Source: Fidelibacterota bacterium UBA6531 (GTDB taxonomy: Bacteria; Fidelibacterota; Marinisomatia; Marinisomatales; TCS55). Taken from it: 64,000 nt of DNA. The stretch spans positions 1-64,000 of the forward strand of contig DJKX01000032.1 in assembly GCA_002436185.1 (NCBI GenBank), in the 5' to 3' direction. The notes beneath the pieces are model-generated. The model made no database searches. It saw nothing but the letters and a program-made list of their open reading frames with translations, and was not told the DNA's origin. The stretch's first letter is position 1; each line of letters begins with the position of its first letter. The translations under genes and the position numbers were made by a program. Below, in pieces: positions 26,723-36,528 of this stretch.

Positions 26723-29004
26723 TTGCGAATGAATTCCTTTCTTTGTCCTGCAATACGAATAAAGTATACACCTGAACTTAGCGGTATTCCCTTTCGGTTC
26801 TGTAAATCAAATCGCCAGGTATGACGTTGAGGTGACATTCCTGCTAGATTTTCCCGGTAAACTTCCTGACCCAGCAGATTATATACGGTTATGTCCAGCG
26901 GTTCTCTCCACAGTTCCAGGTCGACAGAAATCATTCCTGTGGACGGATTGGGATAAGCTGAACTGGCCGTGCCTAGTTGAATGAGGTTGAAACCACCGCC
27001 ACTTTGAATAGACATATCCTGTTCATAACTGTGGAATAAATTCATGCTCTCAATCTGCCAACCGCGATAAGCCACGTTTTGGTCACGACCAAATGAAAGT
27101 TGAACCTTTATAGAGTCAAATCCAGATGTATCATTTGCCCAGACAAAATCTTTGGTCATTTCATTCCAGTTTTGGTCTTTCCAAACTCTTCTGGCAATTT
27201 CTCCGTCAGCATCTAACAAACTCACCTGGATGGAATCATGATCCCATTCCATTTCATATTGATGATTTATTTCCAGCACAATGCGGTTTGCACCATTTAC
27301 ATCAAGCCAGGAAGATACCAGTGTCCACAATTCAGCCAAAGAATCGCTATTACTGTATAAAAAACTAGAATTTGTTAATAAAGCACCTTCATTAAACACC
27401 CAAGAGCCAGAAATACTCTCCCACCAGCTGCTGTCAATAATACTTAATTCTAAAGGTGAAAGATCAGGAAAGGTCGGGATAATCTGTGTGTCACTGTTTA
27501 CATCTATTGTTCTTGTCCAAGGCATGACATCATAGCCTTCATCCATAACATAAATAGTCAGATCCCATTCCCTTGCAGGCAGTTCAAAGGCTAGATTCGC
27601 ATCAAGCTCACCTGAAAAAATGCCATTGTCATATTTTACACGCACATCCGACCAGAGATCATTTAAGACAAAAGAAATTTCATGCATAATTTTTGGTGTC
27701 ATCAATATATAGGTCTCATAAACAACACTATTGTTAGCTATGGCTTGAATTGTCGTTTCTTCATAGCCAAACTTGCGAAAGCGGAAGTTATACGTATTCG
27801 GATTTAAAATTCGTCTAAAACGTCCGAATTCGTCTGTTTTTCGCGATTGCAGCACATCGCTATGTCTTTCTTCTACAATAACTTCGACATCTTCAAGTAC
27901 ATTACCAGCTCCATCTCTAACGATGCCCGTAATTTGTCCTGCATCCTCGTTATAGCCGATAGCACGATCTAGCAAGTATATCTGTGCAGGCATAAGCCGA
28001 TCGATGGTATCTTCAATCAGGGCGCTGCTATCCGGCTGAAGGTTGGCCGTTCCGCACTCGATCAAGTACTGAAAACAACCGGTAGCTGAATAAAACCAGT
28101 CATGAGCCTTGCCATTACGGCTGCCACTATAAACTGATTCATAATTTTCTACACCATCTTCTTTCACGATGCGGCTGGCTATCTCATCACCGATGATAAT
28201 CATTTCCTGTGTATCAGGTGGGAATTTTGCTCCCTCCCAATTCCAGGATGTAAAAACCTTCTCAGAAAGGCGTCCGGAGCGGGAACTGTGCCAGGCAATA
28301 GAAAAAAGAAAATCATTTTCCAGAGCAAGGTCCCGGATAGCCACGATCTCTGATTCAGACCAGGGCTCCATCCCTCGGTAATAGTCATAATGGGCAGCAT
28401 AATCAGAGGCATCCGGTTCTAAAAATGTATCACCCAATGCCCAATTAAAATCATAATTTCTGTTCAAATCCACGCCATCGATATCATTGCCGATGGCAGG
28501 GTCATAGTCGAAGACTCCATTAGGAGTAGGGCCAGTTGGACTGAAATCGTGCTTATTCTTGCGGTAACTCACATCCAGACCATTATGCACCACATTCAAC
28601 CCTTCCGGATTGTGGGTGGGTACGATCCATATTTCCAGGTTTTGACGAAGAATATTCACGTGCTGGGCTTCGGCAGCTGGAGGATCGAGGAGATATTTAA
28701 TCAATTCAATCACTGTTTCCACTCCTAAAATCTCTTCTGCATGACATTGCCCAAGGAAAAGCACTCTACCTTCGTCTTCTTTCGTCGATGCATTGTCTGA
28801 TATCTTTACTGCTTTTATTGGCAAGTTTTCGTGGGAAGAATAACCGATCGTTTCTAAATGATAAATATCGTCGTAATCCTCAATAAGATCAAGTGAATCC
28901 AGCAGATCATTGATCTCATCTAACGTATGGTAACGAGGATCTAATGCCTGACTATTTAAGAAAGACAGTGATAATAAAAATGTGAAATTGACTACTATCT
29001 TCAC
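26701..29004 (-). CDS. Secreted M14 zinc carboxypeptidase with Por-type sorting tail
   Basis: The 767-residue protein has a signal peptide (about 1-20) and an M14 carboxypeptidase domain: zinc ligands His and Glu in GQCHAEE (about 89-95), the substrate-binding arginine in DLNRNYDFNW, the third zinc ligand in WHSSRSG and the catalytic glutamate in YLIECGTA. A carboxypeptidase regulatory-like beta domain (GIVRDGAGNVLEDVEV) and a jelly-roll-like domain follow. The tail AYPNPSTGM, YNLLGQEVYRE and SSGVYFIRI is a Por/type IX sorting domain, somewhat degenerate (PNPSTG instead of PNPFNP). Predicted role is trimming peptides outside the cell, beside the C25-like protein with which it overlaps. Confidence 0.92.
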   Translation of the reverse strand: MKIVVNFTFLLSLSFLNSQALDPRYHTLDEINDLLDSLDLIEDYDDIYHLETIGYSSHENLPIKAVKISDNASTKEDEGRVLFLGQCHAEEILGVETVIELIKYLLDPPAAEAQHVNILRQNLEIWIVPTHNPEGLNVVHNGLDVSYRKNKHDFSPTGPTPNGVFDYDPAIGNDIDGVDLNRNYDFNWALGDTFLEPDASDYAAHYDYYRGMEPWSESEIVAIRDLALENDFLFSIAWHSSRSGRLSEKVFTSWNWEGAKFPPDTQEMIIIGDEIASRIVKEDGVENYESVYSGSRNGKAHDWFYSATGCFQYLIECGTANLQPDSSALIEDTIDRLMPAQIYLLDRAIGYNEDAGQITGIVRDGAGNVLEDVEVIVEERHSDVLQSRKTDEFGRFRRILNPNTYNFRFRKFGYEETTIQAIANNSVVYETYILMTPKIMHEISFVLNDLWSDVRVKYDNGIFSGELDANLAFELPAREWDLTIYVMDEGYDVMPWTRTIDVNSDTQIIPTFPDLSPLELSIIDSSWWESISGSWVFNEGALLTNSSFLYSNSDSLAELWTLVSSWLDVNGANRIVLEINHQYEMEWDHDSIQVSLLDADGEIARRVWKDQNWNEMTKDFVWANDTSGFDSIKVQLSFGRDQNVAYRGWQIESMNLFHSYEQDMSIQSGGGFNLIQLGTASSAYPNPSTGMISVDLELWREPLDITVYNLLGQEVYRENLAGMSPQRHTWRFDLQNRKGIPLSSGVYFIRIAGQRKEFIRKCVFLRP

Positions 29005-29023
29005 AGGAGATATATTTTATGTA

Positions 29024-32000
29024 TTACTTTAAATAAGTACACTTACCATTAACTATATTAGTATTTGTCATAACTGAATATATATAAATACCACTGGGCA
29101 AGTCTCGCTGTAAAATATCTCGTCCATTCCAATTGATCCGAAAAGATCCTGCGTGATCCGGCAGTAGCGTTTGCTGAAATACTTTTTGGCCCAATATATT
29201 GGTGATTGAAAAAGTGACTGGCTCCACTTCTGCGATAGTCACATCAATGGCCACATTACCATTGAACGGGTTTGGATATGCTTGAGAAACAGTGAATTCT
29301 TTGGGTATAACTCCATCTTCTATACTGGACTCAACGAATTCTATTCCTTGAGTATAAAGATTTTTCAGGTCGGCCTTCCCGGAACTACGCATATCCACCC
29401 AATGCAGAAGCCATGTATAATCCCCATCTTCAATATCAAGGATTGTCAATTGCGGAGAGGATTGATCATGATATTCACTGACTACAGTAACACCACCTTC
29501 TGGGTATAGCAGACTTTCTTCTGTTATAATTTGAATATAAACATCCAATCCTCCAGATAAGACAGGATCACCATTATCCACGCCTCGCTCATCTTCCCAG
29601 GCAACGATAAAACGACCATCACCATCATATGCTAAAGTAGGTGAACCCTGATATAGGTCTTCATGACAAATGGCAATATTATCACCGATTAGTTCCATAT
29701 TGTTTACATCAATGATCTGCCCGGTGATATTAAAATCAATACCATTTGCGAAGTCTTCCCAGACTATTAAAGCCTTATCTGTGCCACCGCTATTATTACC
29801 TCTAATAATTTCAATATTTGATTGGTCGTTATCAGCTGATGTCAGCGCAACGGATGAAGAGAACTCCAACGTTCCATCTTGATTGACCTTGTTAAAGTAA
29901 ATGTCTTTTGAAAAGTTGTGCAGTTCTTCCCAGGCAACAATTGCTGACTCACCAAATGATAATCCAAGGAGTTTAAGGTTTTCAGGATCGCCGGTATTGT
30001 CCAATACATAACCTCCTGATACCCCATTTGGAGCCAGTGTTCCATCATCTGTAATAATATTGTATCGAATGGTTCCAGAGCCCCAAATATCTTCTACCCA
30101 GAAGATCATAATGTTTCCATCTTCCGTAACCATAACAGCTTCCACATAATTGTCCACCCAAGACCCATCAACAATACGAACGCCTCCTTCTTGTAAAAAC
30201 GAATCACCATCAGCATTGAACATTTGCATAAAAATATCGTATTCAAATTCATCTCTTATCTCGGACCAGAACACACAAAAATTATTGCCAAATGGCAATG
30301 GCAGAATATGTGCTCTTCTTTGTTCTGCTGTGCTTTCATAGACATAGATACCTGAATCTCCCCATGTTGAATTAAAATCAATATCGTATCTATTCAGGCG
30401 TATCAGCTTGGAGCCAGTTGATCCTTCAAAATTCGCAGTGATCAAATGAGAGCCATTTTGAAGAAAATTTACTGGTTCATTTTCCAGTTCTTCCACAAGT
30501 ATCTCATATCCGGCCAGTTGTACCCCATTTATTAATGAATCATTGATTCCATCGGCATCAACTTTCCCGCCAAATAATTTTTTCTTATTTCGGTTATCGA
30601 TCCAGTTTAAAAGCACTTCACCATCGGCTCCACCGGTATAAAATGATGAAACATAATTCACATCTCCATCCAATCCCTGCATGGCCAGTAAACCATTTTC
30701 CTCAAACTGTTCTACAAAACCATCGATAAATTGAGTGCGAAGATCAATACTCCCATTCTCCTGGTCAGCAAAGATCACATAAGCTCCATAAGAATAATCA
30801 TAAACTGCAATCGGCATGGATTGATACCCATCAGCGTCTGTAATGGTTAACGCCTCTGTAGTAACCAATGAGCCGTCACTCTGTATTTCTTGGTACATGA
30901 TGTCCACATCTGGATAGGTTCCTCTTTCCCAAAATATGTGAGCTCCACCAGAGGCATCTCCTACAAATCGAGCGTGGTGGTCATCACCATAGCTGTCCAA
31001 TTGCACACCGCTGTCATCCCATGCTCGTACGCCTCCATTGGTGATCTTCTGGTAATAATGATTTCCATTGGTAGTATCGGCTCTGTAATCGGTCCATTGG
31101 ACAAATACATCCCCCACTCCATTTCGTTTGACACGTGGTCCTTTTTTATTGGAACTGAATGTGGACACTACTTGAGGGTCTGAAAATACCAATCCATCGC
31201 TGGTGAGAAAATTGAAATAAATATCTGAAGATTCTGTTCCGGACTGCCACACAACAAACGATGTATCGTTGCTCATATATGTCGTACGGGGTTTGGTCTC
31301 GAGTTCATCAGTCACAGCTATGGGAAGACCTTCATCATCAAACACCTTTGTCATGTCAATATTGATCTTCTGGCCGTAGATATCATTACCGGCACCGCTC
31401 CTGGTATCGGACCATAACAAAGTTGCCTGTCCGTTTCCGGCGTATTCCAGGCTTTTGGCTCCTTGAGCACCATTCATTTCGATGATGGTAACACCTGTTC
31501 CGGGAGAAACGATGTTATGACTTGCAGAAACGTGAGTCCCATAAATATCATCATCGAGAAGATTGCGCTTATCCTGCCATGTAACAAACACACCGCCAGA
31601 ACTGTCCGTACACATATTAATCGTTAAATGACGACCATCAACACGTGCTAAAGATTCGCCATCATCATTCATGAGGCGGTTACCATTATTATCCACATGC
31701 TGAATAAAAATATCCCCTTCATCATCAAAACGATAATCCACCCAGGCAATGAAAGCACCGCCGTTTCCGTCAGTGATTGCCACCGGATCTTCTTGCCTGC
31801 CGGGAAGGTTTGTCACCGCACTTCCATCATCTCCCCAAAGGAAATCTCCATTGGAATTCACTTTTTGAGCAAATACGTTTCGGGAACCATTCCGGGTATC
31901 TGACCAGACAAAAATAGCCGATCCATTATCACCATTACATACGGTTCGCTGCCATTCAATATGTACACCCTGTCGAATGGGAATCCCATTATTATCCCAT

Positions 32001-32062
32001 AGAGTTTCCTGGGAAAAAACAATTGAAAACACCGCAATGATTAAAACATATTTTTTCATCAT
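29024..32062 (-). CDS. Large secreted repeat protein (beta-propeller-like) with Por-type sorting tail
   Basis: The 1012-residue protein has a signal peptide (about 1-17) and many copies of a roughly 45-60-residue repeat. The copies share a core like GxVFVTWQDKR followed by an acidic stretch with DIYxxxV and a small residue before GxxL (for example AIFVWSDTRNGSRNVFAQKV, AFIAWVDYRFDDEGDIFIQHV, VFVTWQDKRNLLDDDIYGTHV). Such W-x-D-x-R repeats suggest beta-propeller blades. The tail AYPNPFNGNVAIDV, ITNILGQKVFQ and PSGIYIYSV is a Por/type IX sorting domain. Enzymatic function is not recognised; a surface-bound binding protein is the simplest reading. It sits between the LVIVD lipoprotein and M14 genes. 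Confidence 0.75.
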   Translation of the reverse strand: MMKKYVLIIAVFSIVFSQETLWDNNGIPIRQGVHIEWQRTVCNGDNGSAIFVWSDTRNGSRNVFAQKVNSNGDFLWGDDGSAVTNLPGRQEDPVAITDGNGGAFIAWVDYRFDDEGDIFIQHVDNNGNRLMNDDGESLARVDGRHLTINMCTDSSGGVFVTWQDKRNLLDDDIYGTHVSASHNIVSPGTGVTIIEMNGAQGAKSLEYAGNGQATLLWSDTRSGAGNDIYGQKINIDMTKVFDDEGLPIAVTDELETKPRTTYMSNDTSFVVWQSGTESSDIYFNFLTSDGLVFSDPQVVSTFSSNKKGPRVKRNGVGDVFVQWTDYRADTTNGNHYYQKITNGGVRAWDDSGVQLDSYGDDHHARFVGDASGGAHIFWERGTYPDVDIMYQEIQSDGSLVTTEALTITDADGYQSMPIAVYDYSYGAYVIFADQENGSIDLRTQFIDGFVEQFEENGLLAMQGLDGDVNYVSSFYTGGADGEVLLNWIDNRNKKKLFGGKVDADGINDSLINGVQLAGYEILVEELENEPVNFLQNGSHLITANFEGSTGSKLIRLNRYDIDFNSTWGDSGIYVYESTAEQRRAHILPLPFGNNFCVFWSEIRDEFEYDIFMQMFNADGDSFLQEGGVRIVDGSWVDNYVEAVMVTEDGNIMIFWVEDIWGSGTIRYNIITDDGTLAPNGVSGGYVLDNTGDPENLKLLGLSFGESAIVAWEELHNFSKDIYFNKVNQDGTLEFSSSVALTSADNDQSNIEIIRGNNSGGTDKALIVWEDFANGIDFNITGQIIDVNNMELIGDNIAICHEDLYQGSPTLAYDGDGRFIVAWEDERGVDNGDPVLSGGLDVYIQIITEESLLYPEGGVTVVSEYHDQSSPQLTILDIEDGDYTWLLHWVDMRSSGKADLKNLYTQGIEFVESSIEDGVIPKEFTVSQAYPNPFNGNVAIDVTIAEVEPVTFSITNILGQKVFQQTLLPDHAGSFRINWNGRDILQRDLPSGIYIYSVMTNTNIVNGKCTYLK

Positions 32063-32068
32063 GTCACT

Positions 32069-33064
32069 TTATTCAACAATTTCTAAAACCTGTAACCCTT
32101 CTCGAGTGGCTGCAAACACATAGCCATTGGAGAATTCGCTGTGGTAGACGTAACCAATATCATGAATTCCCCTTTCCTCCACAGCGCTGGGCTCCATGGC
32201 TTCATATAAACCCAGTCCATTACTGGCGCACGAAACCGCAAGCTGATGATCATTAGAGGTCACATGTGTCACAAACAGGTCTTTGGCGAACTGGACCATG
32301 TATTCCCATTGAGCAGAAAAACCGGTGGATAAACGATACGCACCGCCATCCTCACAGGCAATATAGAATTCTCCGCCATTTTTCATGGTCACAGCACGAG
32401 CATTTCCTTCAAGATCAATGTGATAACTGCTAGTGATAGTTCCGCCTTCATTGTGGAAAGCTTCGATCCCCAATTGATCCAGCGTCAACACAATTTCATT
32501 TTCGTAAATATCTATTCCATTAGGATTACCAACACTCGCAATTTCATCTCCTTCTGTATTGAACCACAACCCAAATCCGGAATCATATTCAAAGGTAGTA
32601 ATTTTTAGGCCATCATCATTATCCGCTGCATACATAGTGAAGGATGTATCATTATTCGTATTTACACGAAATTCCTTGGTCTTTTCGCTGGAAAACTGTC
32701 CCACAACCGAAACAGTATCTCCTTTGGACAGATCCAAATGGATAGGGCGTTCGTTGCTTTCCAATGCAAATAATTGCTTGATGGATGGTTCGTATTCCAC
32801 TTGGGAGATCTCTTTGTTTACACCCAATTCAGAGAGGGATCTGCTCCATATCAAAGTGGGTGCTGTGATGGTAGAAATATCCCAAAGCTGGATACCGGCT
32901 TGACCTGCAGCCACAAAAAGGGAATCCCCGGAAATAAACACATCCCGGCAGTAGCCTTCCGTATCCACCTGGGCGATCTTGTTCAATGTCCAAATGTCTT
33001 CTGTATTGGGTTCCATACAACTGAAAATGGAAGCGATTATTGAGAGTAAAGTCAGATGCTTCAT
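32069..33064 (-). CDS. LVIVD-repeat beta-propeller lipoprotein
   Basis: From the ATG at 33064 the product is 331 residues with a lipoprotein signal ending in the lipobox SIFSC (Cys16). The body is a beta-propeller with LVIVD-like repeats (AGQAGIQLWDISTITAPTLIW, later VAATREGLQVLEIVE). The longer frame to 33085 would overlap the upstream barrel gene by 14 bp and place extra residues before the signal; I prefer the shorter one. It would be anchored in the inner leaflet of the outer membrane or at the surface. It is the last of three envelope genes that follow the poly-gamma-glutamate set. Confidence 0.75.
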   Translation of the reverse strand: MKHLTLLSIIASIFSCMEPNTEDIWTLNKIAQVDTEGYCRDVFISGDSLFVAAGQAGIQLWDISTITAPTLIWSRSLSELGVNKEISQVEYEPSIKQLFALESNERPIHLDLSKGDTVSVVGQFSSEKTKEFRVNTNNDTSFTMYAADNDDGLKITTFEYDSGFGLWFNTEGDEIASVGNPNGIDIYENEIVLTLDQLGIEAFHNEGGTITSSYHIDLEGNARAVTMKNGGEFYIACEDGGAYRLSTGFSAQWEYMVQFAKDLFVTHVTSNDHQLAVSCASNGLGLYEAMEPSAVEERGIHDIGYVYHSEFSNGYVFAATREGLQVLEIVE

Positions 33065-33071
33065 AATATTA

Positions 33072-34112
33072 TTAATAACGGTCATAAATCATATCCCACT
33101 CAAGAGTGACCCAGGCCTGAACCTGGTCAAATGTTTTTAATTCAGATACCCAATCAAATTGGGAACTCGTTGTTCGTTTGCGGTAGCGTAAAGATCCTTT
33201 TAAAGTCAAGTTATCCGTCAGATTCTTTTCGCCCCAAATATCCCACTTCACTTCTTCATGGCTGCGGCCGCTGTGGAGGGGATCATTCAAGGCTTCTGCT
33301 TTATATTGGCGAATATCCCGACGGAGTGAAATACCTACTTCATTCAACACACCAAATCCCGGGCTGTAGCTAAAAGGTATATACCATTCGAAATGCTTGT
33401 AGGATCGATCGAGATCGCTGGCTTTGGCTGTCTTGCCAAATGTAATATTGTCTGCCACACCATATTTTCCTTCGATGGCGATGGTGCCTAGTCCATTGAT
33501 CTTTTTACTCACTTTCAGCGCTGTGGTGACAATATCCAGATCAAATTCTGTAAATGGTTTATCAAAATAGCGTTGAGTATAGCTTACAAACCCTGTTGCC
33601 CACAAACGTCGTTGTATGGGATATGAAGCAAGAATGCGCTGTTCACGGTCTGTAAAATTGCATGATGCTGTTTGATAAGTAGAAATGTCCCTGTCCACAT
33701 AATGGCGGATATAATAACTATCCAAATGACGAATAGAATATTCTAATTTTCGATACGAACCCCAGCGATAGATTGCCTTCAGAATTCCACTCCAATGGCG
33801 GCGGTTCTCATTCTGTGAATAATTGGATATATTTCCTTTGGCATAAAACTGGATTTGTTTTTTCCTATCATTCAATTGAATCTTTTTAATACCGCTCAAT
33901 GAAAAACGGGTATAATGTGAATCGAATGTGTCTTCTCCGCCCATAATGGTATGATCTAATGCAGCATCCTTTTTCTCAACGTCTGACAAACGTAGTACAT
34001 TATTATCATAACCATTGGTCAATCCTGCCGTCCATTTGATGGGTGAATTCAGATAATTCATCCAATTCTGACCCCAGAGGAGAGAAAACAAAAATATGAT
34101 AAGTAATTTCAT
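33072..34112 (-). CDS. Predicted outer-membrane beta-barrel protein, pgs-linked
   Basis: The 346-residue protein has a signal peptide (about 1-14, ending LLWGQ) and repeated alternating strands with aromatic girdle residues (TRFSLSGIKKIQL, QIQFYAKGNISNYSQ, WATGFVSYTQRYF, TLKGSLRYRKRT), ending VTLEWDMIYDRY with a C-terminal aromatic as in barrel proteins. The composition suggests about 14-18 strands. No family is recognised. It overlaps the upstream 291-residue gene by 4 bp, and is three genes downstream of pgsB. A porin that lets polymer or precursors cross the outer membrane is an attractive inference, not shown. Confidence 0.7.
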   Translation of the reverse strand: MKLLIIFLFSLLWGQNWMNYLNSPIKWTAGLTNGYDNNVLRLSDVEKKDAALDHTIMGGEDTFDSHYTRFSLSGIKKIQLNDRKKQIQFYAKGNISNYSQNENRRHWSGILKAIYRWGSYRKLEYSIRHLDSYYIRHYVDRDISTYQTASCNFTDREQRILASYPIQRRLWATGFVSYTQRYFDKPFTEFDLDIVTTALKVSKKINGLGTIAIEGKYGVADNITFGKTAKASDLDRSYKHFEWYIPFSYSPGFGVLNEVGISLRRDIRQYKAEALNDPLHSGRSHEEVKWDIWGEKNLTDNLTLKGSLRYRKRTTSSQFDWVSELKTFDQVQAWVTLEWDMIYDRY

Positions 34113-34984
34113 TTATATTCTTGGAAGCGCGTCAGGACGCTTCTATCCTTTTCCACTAATTCGATGGAAATGACCTGTTTCCCTTTGGGAATCTCAATTT
34201 CACAAGTGCGCCATTTCCCGGGTACTTTATCTACCAATTCTTGGATGGTGGCTGCAGAAGACTGTTCGGTGGAAATAAAATACGTCCCCAGTACTTTGCT
34301 CCCGCTATTGACTCGCATACGATACGTTTCTTCATCACCCATTTGCTGATCAAACACTAAGCGAGAAAGAATACGAAGTGTTTTGGGTCCATTCATTTCC
34401 ACTTGTAACGGTCGTCCATTCGTTAACTCATAATAGGAGACTTCCTTCCCTTCAATAATTACTTTTCTATTGGACTGAAACACCATAGGGTGTAGTTCCC
34501 GTTTCCCTTTGGACGCCGTTTCAAAGTACTTTTTAATAACACGAAGGAGAACAGGATATTTTTGGCTTTTGTCAGATAAAATTCTCAATGTATGGTCGCC
34601 ATTCCCCACATTGAAATAATATTCACCGGAATAGGTATAATAATGATTTGGATGCTGAACTGAACGAATGGATCGTTGCAATTTATAACGATGATGGATC
34701 TGTAAAGGTTCTTCATCATCAATCTTAACAGAATATGAAAACGACTGGCTTTTTTTTGTTTTTTTCGGAGCTGGATACCGAGAAATGAGTTTTATCCTAG
34801 CTGGACCATGGACCTGGTATACAATCTCTTCATCATCCAATACGGTATAGATTCGGCGCTTTCCGGCAATTTTCAAGATCTCTTTTTCTTCCCCTCCTGC
34901 AGTGGGTTTCAATAATTCTGCAGAAAGAGTTGAAAAACTGAATAAAATTAAGAATACAATTCTATAAAACACTATCCGGCTCAT
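34109..34984 (-). CDS. Exported protein with internal domain duplication, pgs-linked
   Basis: The 291-residue product begins with a signal peptide (about 1-22, FSFSTLSAE). The mature part appears to hold two copies of a beta domain. Copy one contains VYQVHGPARIKLISRYPAP, SYSVKIDDEEPLQIH and FNVGNGDHTLRIL; copy two contains YELTNGRPLQVEMNGPKTL, RILSRLVFD, YRMRVNSGSKVLG and IEIPKGKQVISIEL. The shared pattern is ligand-site-like: hydrophobic-G/PK/R-LISR, then a strand, then GxHTL/GKQVI. No known family. Its start overlaps pgsW by 23 bp, so it is tightly bound to the polymer set; a periplasmic carrier or polymer-handling role is inferred. Confidence 0.7.
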   Translation of the reverse strand: MSRIVFYRIVFLILFSFSTLSAELLKPTAGGEEKEILKIAGKRRIYTVLDDEEIVYQVHGPARIKLISRYPAPKKTKKSQSFSYSVKIDDEEPLQIHHRYKLQRSIRSVQHPNHYYTYSGEYYFNVGNGDHTLRILSDKSQKYPVLLRVIKKYFETASKGKRELHPMVFQSNRKVIIEGKEVSYYELTNGRPLQVEMNGPKTLRILSRLVFDQQMGDEETYRMRVNSGSKVLGTYFISTEQSSAATIQELVDKVPGKWRTCEIEIPKGKQVISIELVEKDRSVLTRFQEYK

Positions 34985-36092
34985 GTTCCATCATTCGTTG
35001 TTTAATTTGTTGGTGACTTTTCCAACCCACACCAAAAACCATCCCAGCCACAACCAAAAAACATAAAAAGGTAATTATAAGATCGTATTTTTGAATGGCA
35101 TATAATGATCCCTGACCAATCTCTGGAATTGGTATTGGTGCATAGGGCATACCCAAGGATTCAATCAATTTTTGGATATTCAAGACATGGATCAGAGGAA
35201 TATTCTTTTTGATAAATTTGACTACCGTTCCTTCGATACCACCTTTACGTGAGATAGGCTCAATATCACTACGATACACCACACCCGGTGGTAATAATTT
35301 TAAATTAAAACTGGTTCCCAAACTGGCAACACCACCACCTACATTCACCACCGCTTTATATTTCACATTGCCAAAATGTTCCATTCGTTGCTGAATATTA
35401 TCTTTTAATCCTTTTCCTGTAATAATGGGGAGTTCATGTTTTGCAATGTTATCTCGAATCAATTCTCTTCCTTTAGGGCTCAATAGGCGCCCTTGATCAT
35501 TTCGTCCACCGATTGATGCAGCAATGGATCGTTTAGAAATGAATCCATTTTCAAATAATAATTTCTCCATATCCAACCAGGTCATGTCCGGATCATTGGC
35601 TCCCCATTGGGATGCGCCTATAGAAGTGATCACTACAGGATGAATATTCATGGCATCACAGGCTATAAGTGTGGCCATATTGGCTCCGGGCATAGAACCG
35701 GTGAGCATAACAGCAATCGTATCTCCCGACTGTAATCCGGCTTGATTCAAAAATTCTACCATGGCAGCGGAAAAATTGGGATCTAATGTAGTCAATTTGG
35801 CATCAATGTCACCTTCATCGGTTGTGATCAGTGAAAATTGGCTTCCGACCAGCCCTGTTTCATTGGGATCATTTTCGATATCGATGAATACTCCTTTTTC
35901 CATGCGCACATCTTTCAGCATGCTCATGGCTGATTCCATTTGACTGGCGGTGTTTACTTTCGTTTCATATGTCTCGGAAATGATCACTTCCCGAGAAAAG
36001 AAAGCCAACGTGAATGCCAATACTGATATCACCGCCATTAATACCAAAGAAGACGTTTTTTGGATCACAGGAATGAATGCTTTATCAGACAT
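34962..36092 (-). CDS. pgsW: Poly-gamma-glutamate system protein PgsW
   Basis: The 376-residue membrane-anchored protein matches the poly-gamma-glutamate system protein family that accompanies pgsB-pgsC in several diderm bacteria. It has an N-terminal membrane helix (about 14-32), a large extracytoplasmic domain with the segments TGSMPGANMATLIACDAM, SIGASQWGANDPDMTWLDME, GRNDQGRLLSPKGREL and VNVGGGVASLGTS, and a second helix near the C-terminus (about 350-369). The start overlaps pgsC by 8 bp. Its exact reaction is unknown; it appears to replace the PgsA/CapA subunit of Bacillus. Confidence 0.85.
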   Translation of the reverse strand: MSDKAFIPVIQKTSSLVLMAVISVLAFTLAFFSREVIISETYETKVNTASQMESAMSMLKDVRMEKGVFIDIENDPNETGLVGSQFSLITTDEGDIDAKLTTLDPNFSAAMVEFLNQAGLQSGDTIAVMLTGSMPGANMATLIACDAMNIHPVVITSIGASQWGANDPDMTWLDMEKLLFENGFISKRSIAASIGGRNDQGRLLSPKGRELIRDNIAKHELPIITGKGLKDNIQQRMEHFGNVKYKAVVNVGGGVASLGTSFNLKLLPPGVVYRSDIEPISRKGGIEGTVVKFIKKNIPLIHVLNIQKLIESLGMPYAPIPIPEIGQGSLYAIQKYDLIITFLCFLVVAGMVFGVGWKSHQQIKQRMMEHEPDSVL

Positions 36093-36528
36093 CCAATTGT
36101 CCTCCCGATAAGAGCATGACCAAAAGTTTCACCAATACTGCCGTTACTAATACAACAGAGATCGTACGCACAATCCCTTGGCGGTCCATCCAACTGGCAA
36201 TTAGTCCGGGGATGATATTCCCGATAACAGCGTATGAAAAATTATCCAAAGGAGAGAAAAATAAATTCCGAGACATATAACCGGCGATAAATCCCAACAG
36301 CAAAGTCAGGACTAAACGACGTTTTCCATAAATAAACATGAAATTACTCAAAAACTTCACGATGCCGATGACAACAATCGCCGCTAAAAATGTCATGAGA
36401 ATTTGATCCGGTTGATGCAAATATAAAGCGATATAGCCGGGTACAATCACACCGCCGGCCGTTACACCCAATGTTTCAGATAAAATCAGGCTAAAGGCAA
36501 TGCCTAATCCAATGGTGATCTCAATCAT
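36085..36528 (-). CDS. pgsC: Poly-gamma-glutamate synthase membrane subunit PgsC/CapC
   Basis: The 147-residue polytopic protein belongs to the PgsC/CapC family: opening IGLGIAFSLILSETLGVTAGGVIVPGYIALYL, split over residues 5-36, then QPDQILMTFLAAIVVIGIVKFLSNF and the conserved YGKRRLVLTLLLGFIAGY. About four to five membrane helices. With PgsB it forms the synthase/export core that polymerises glutamate through gamma-amide bonds. It overlaps pgsB and pgsW by 8 bp on either side, consistent with stoichiometric translation. Confidence 0.92.
   Translation of the reverse strand: MIEITIGLGIAFSLILSETLGVTAGGVIVPGYIALYLHQPDQILMTFLAAIVVIGIVKFLSNFMFIYGKRRLVLTLLLGFIAGYMSRNLFFSPLDNFSYAVIGNIIPGLIASWMDRQGIVRTISVVLVTAVLVKLLVMLLSGGQLDV

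Noticed and set aside
31141..31183. Possible plus-strand genes inside the long secreted-protein genes
   Set aside because: All such frames are shadows of strongly supported minus-strand genes and have no start signals or family features.
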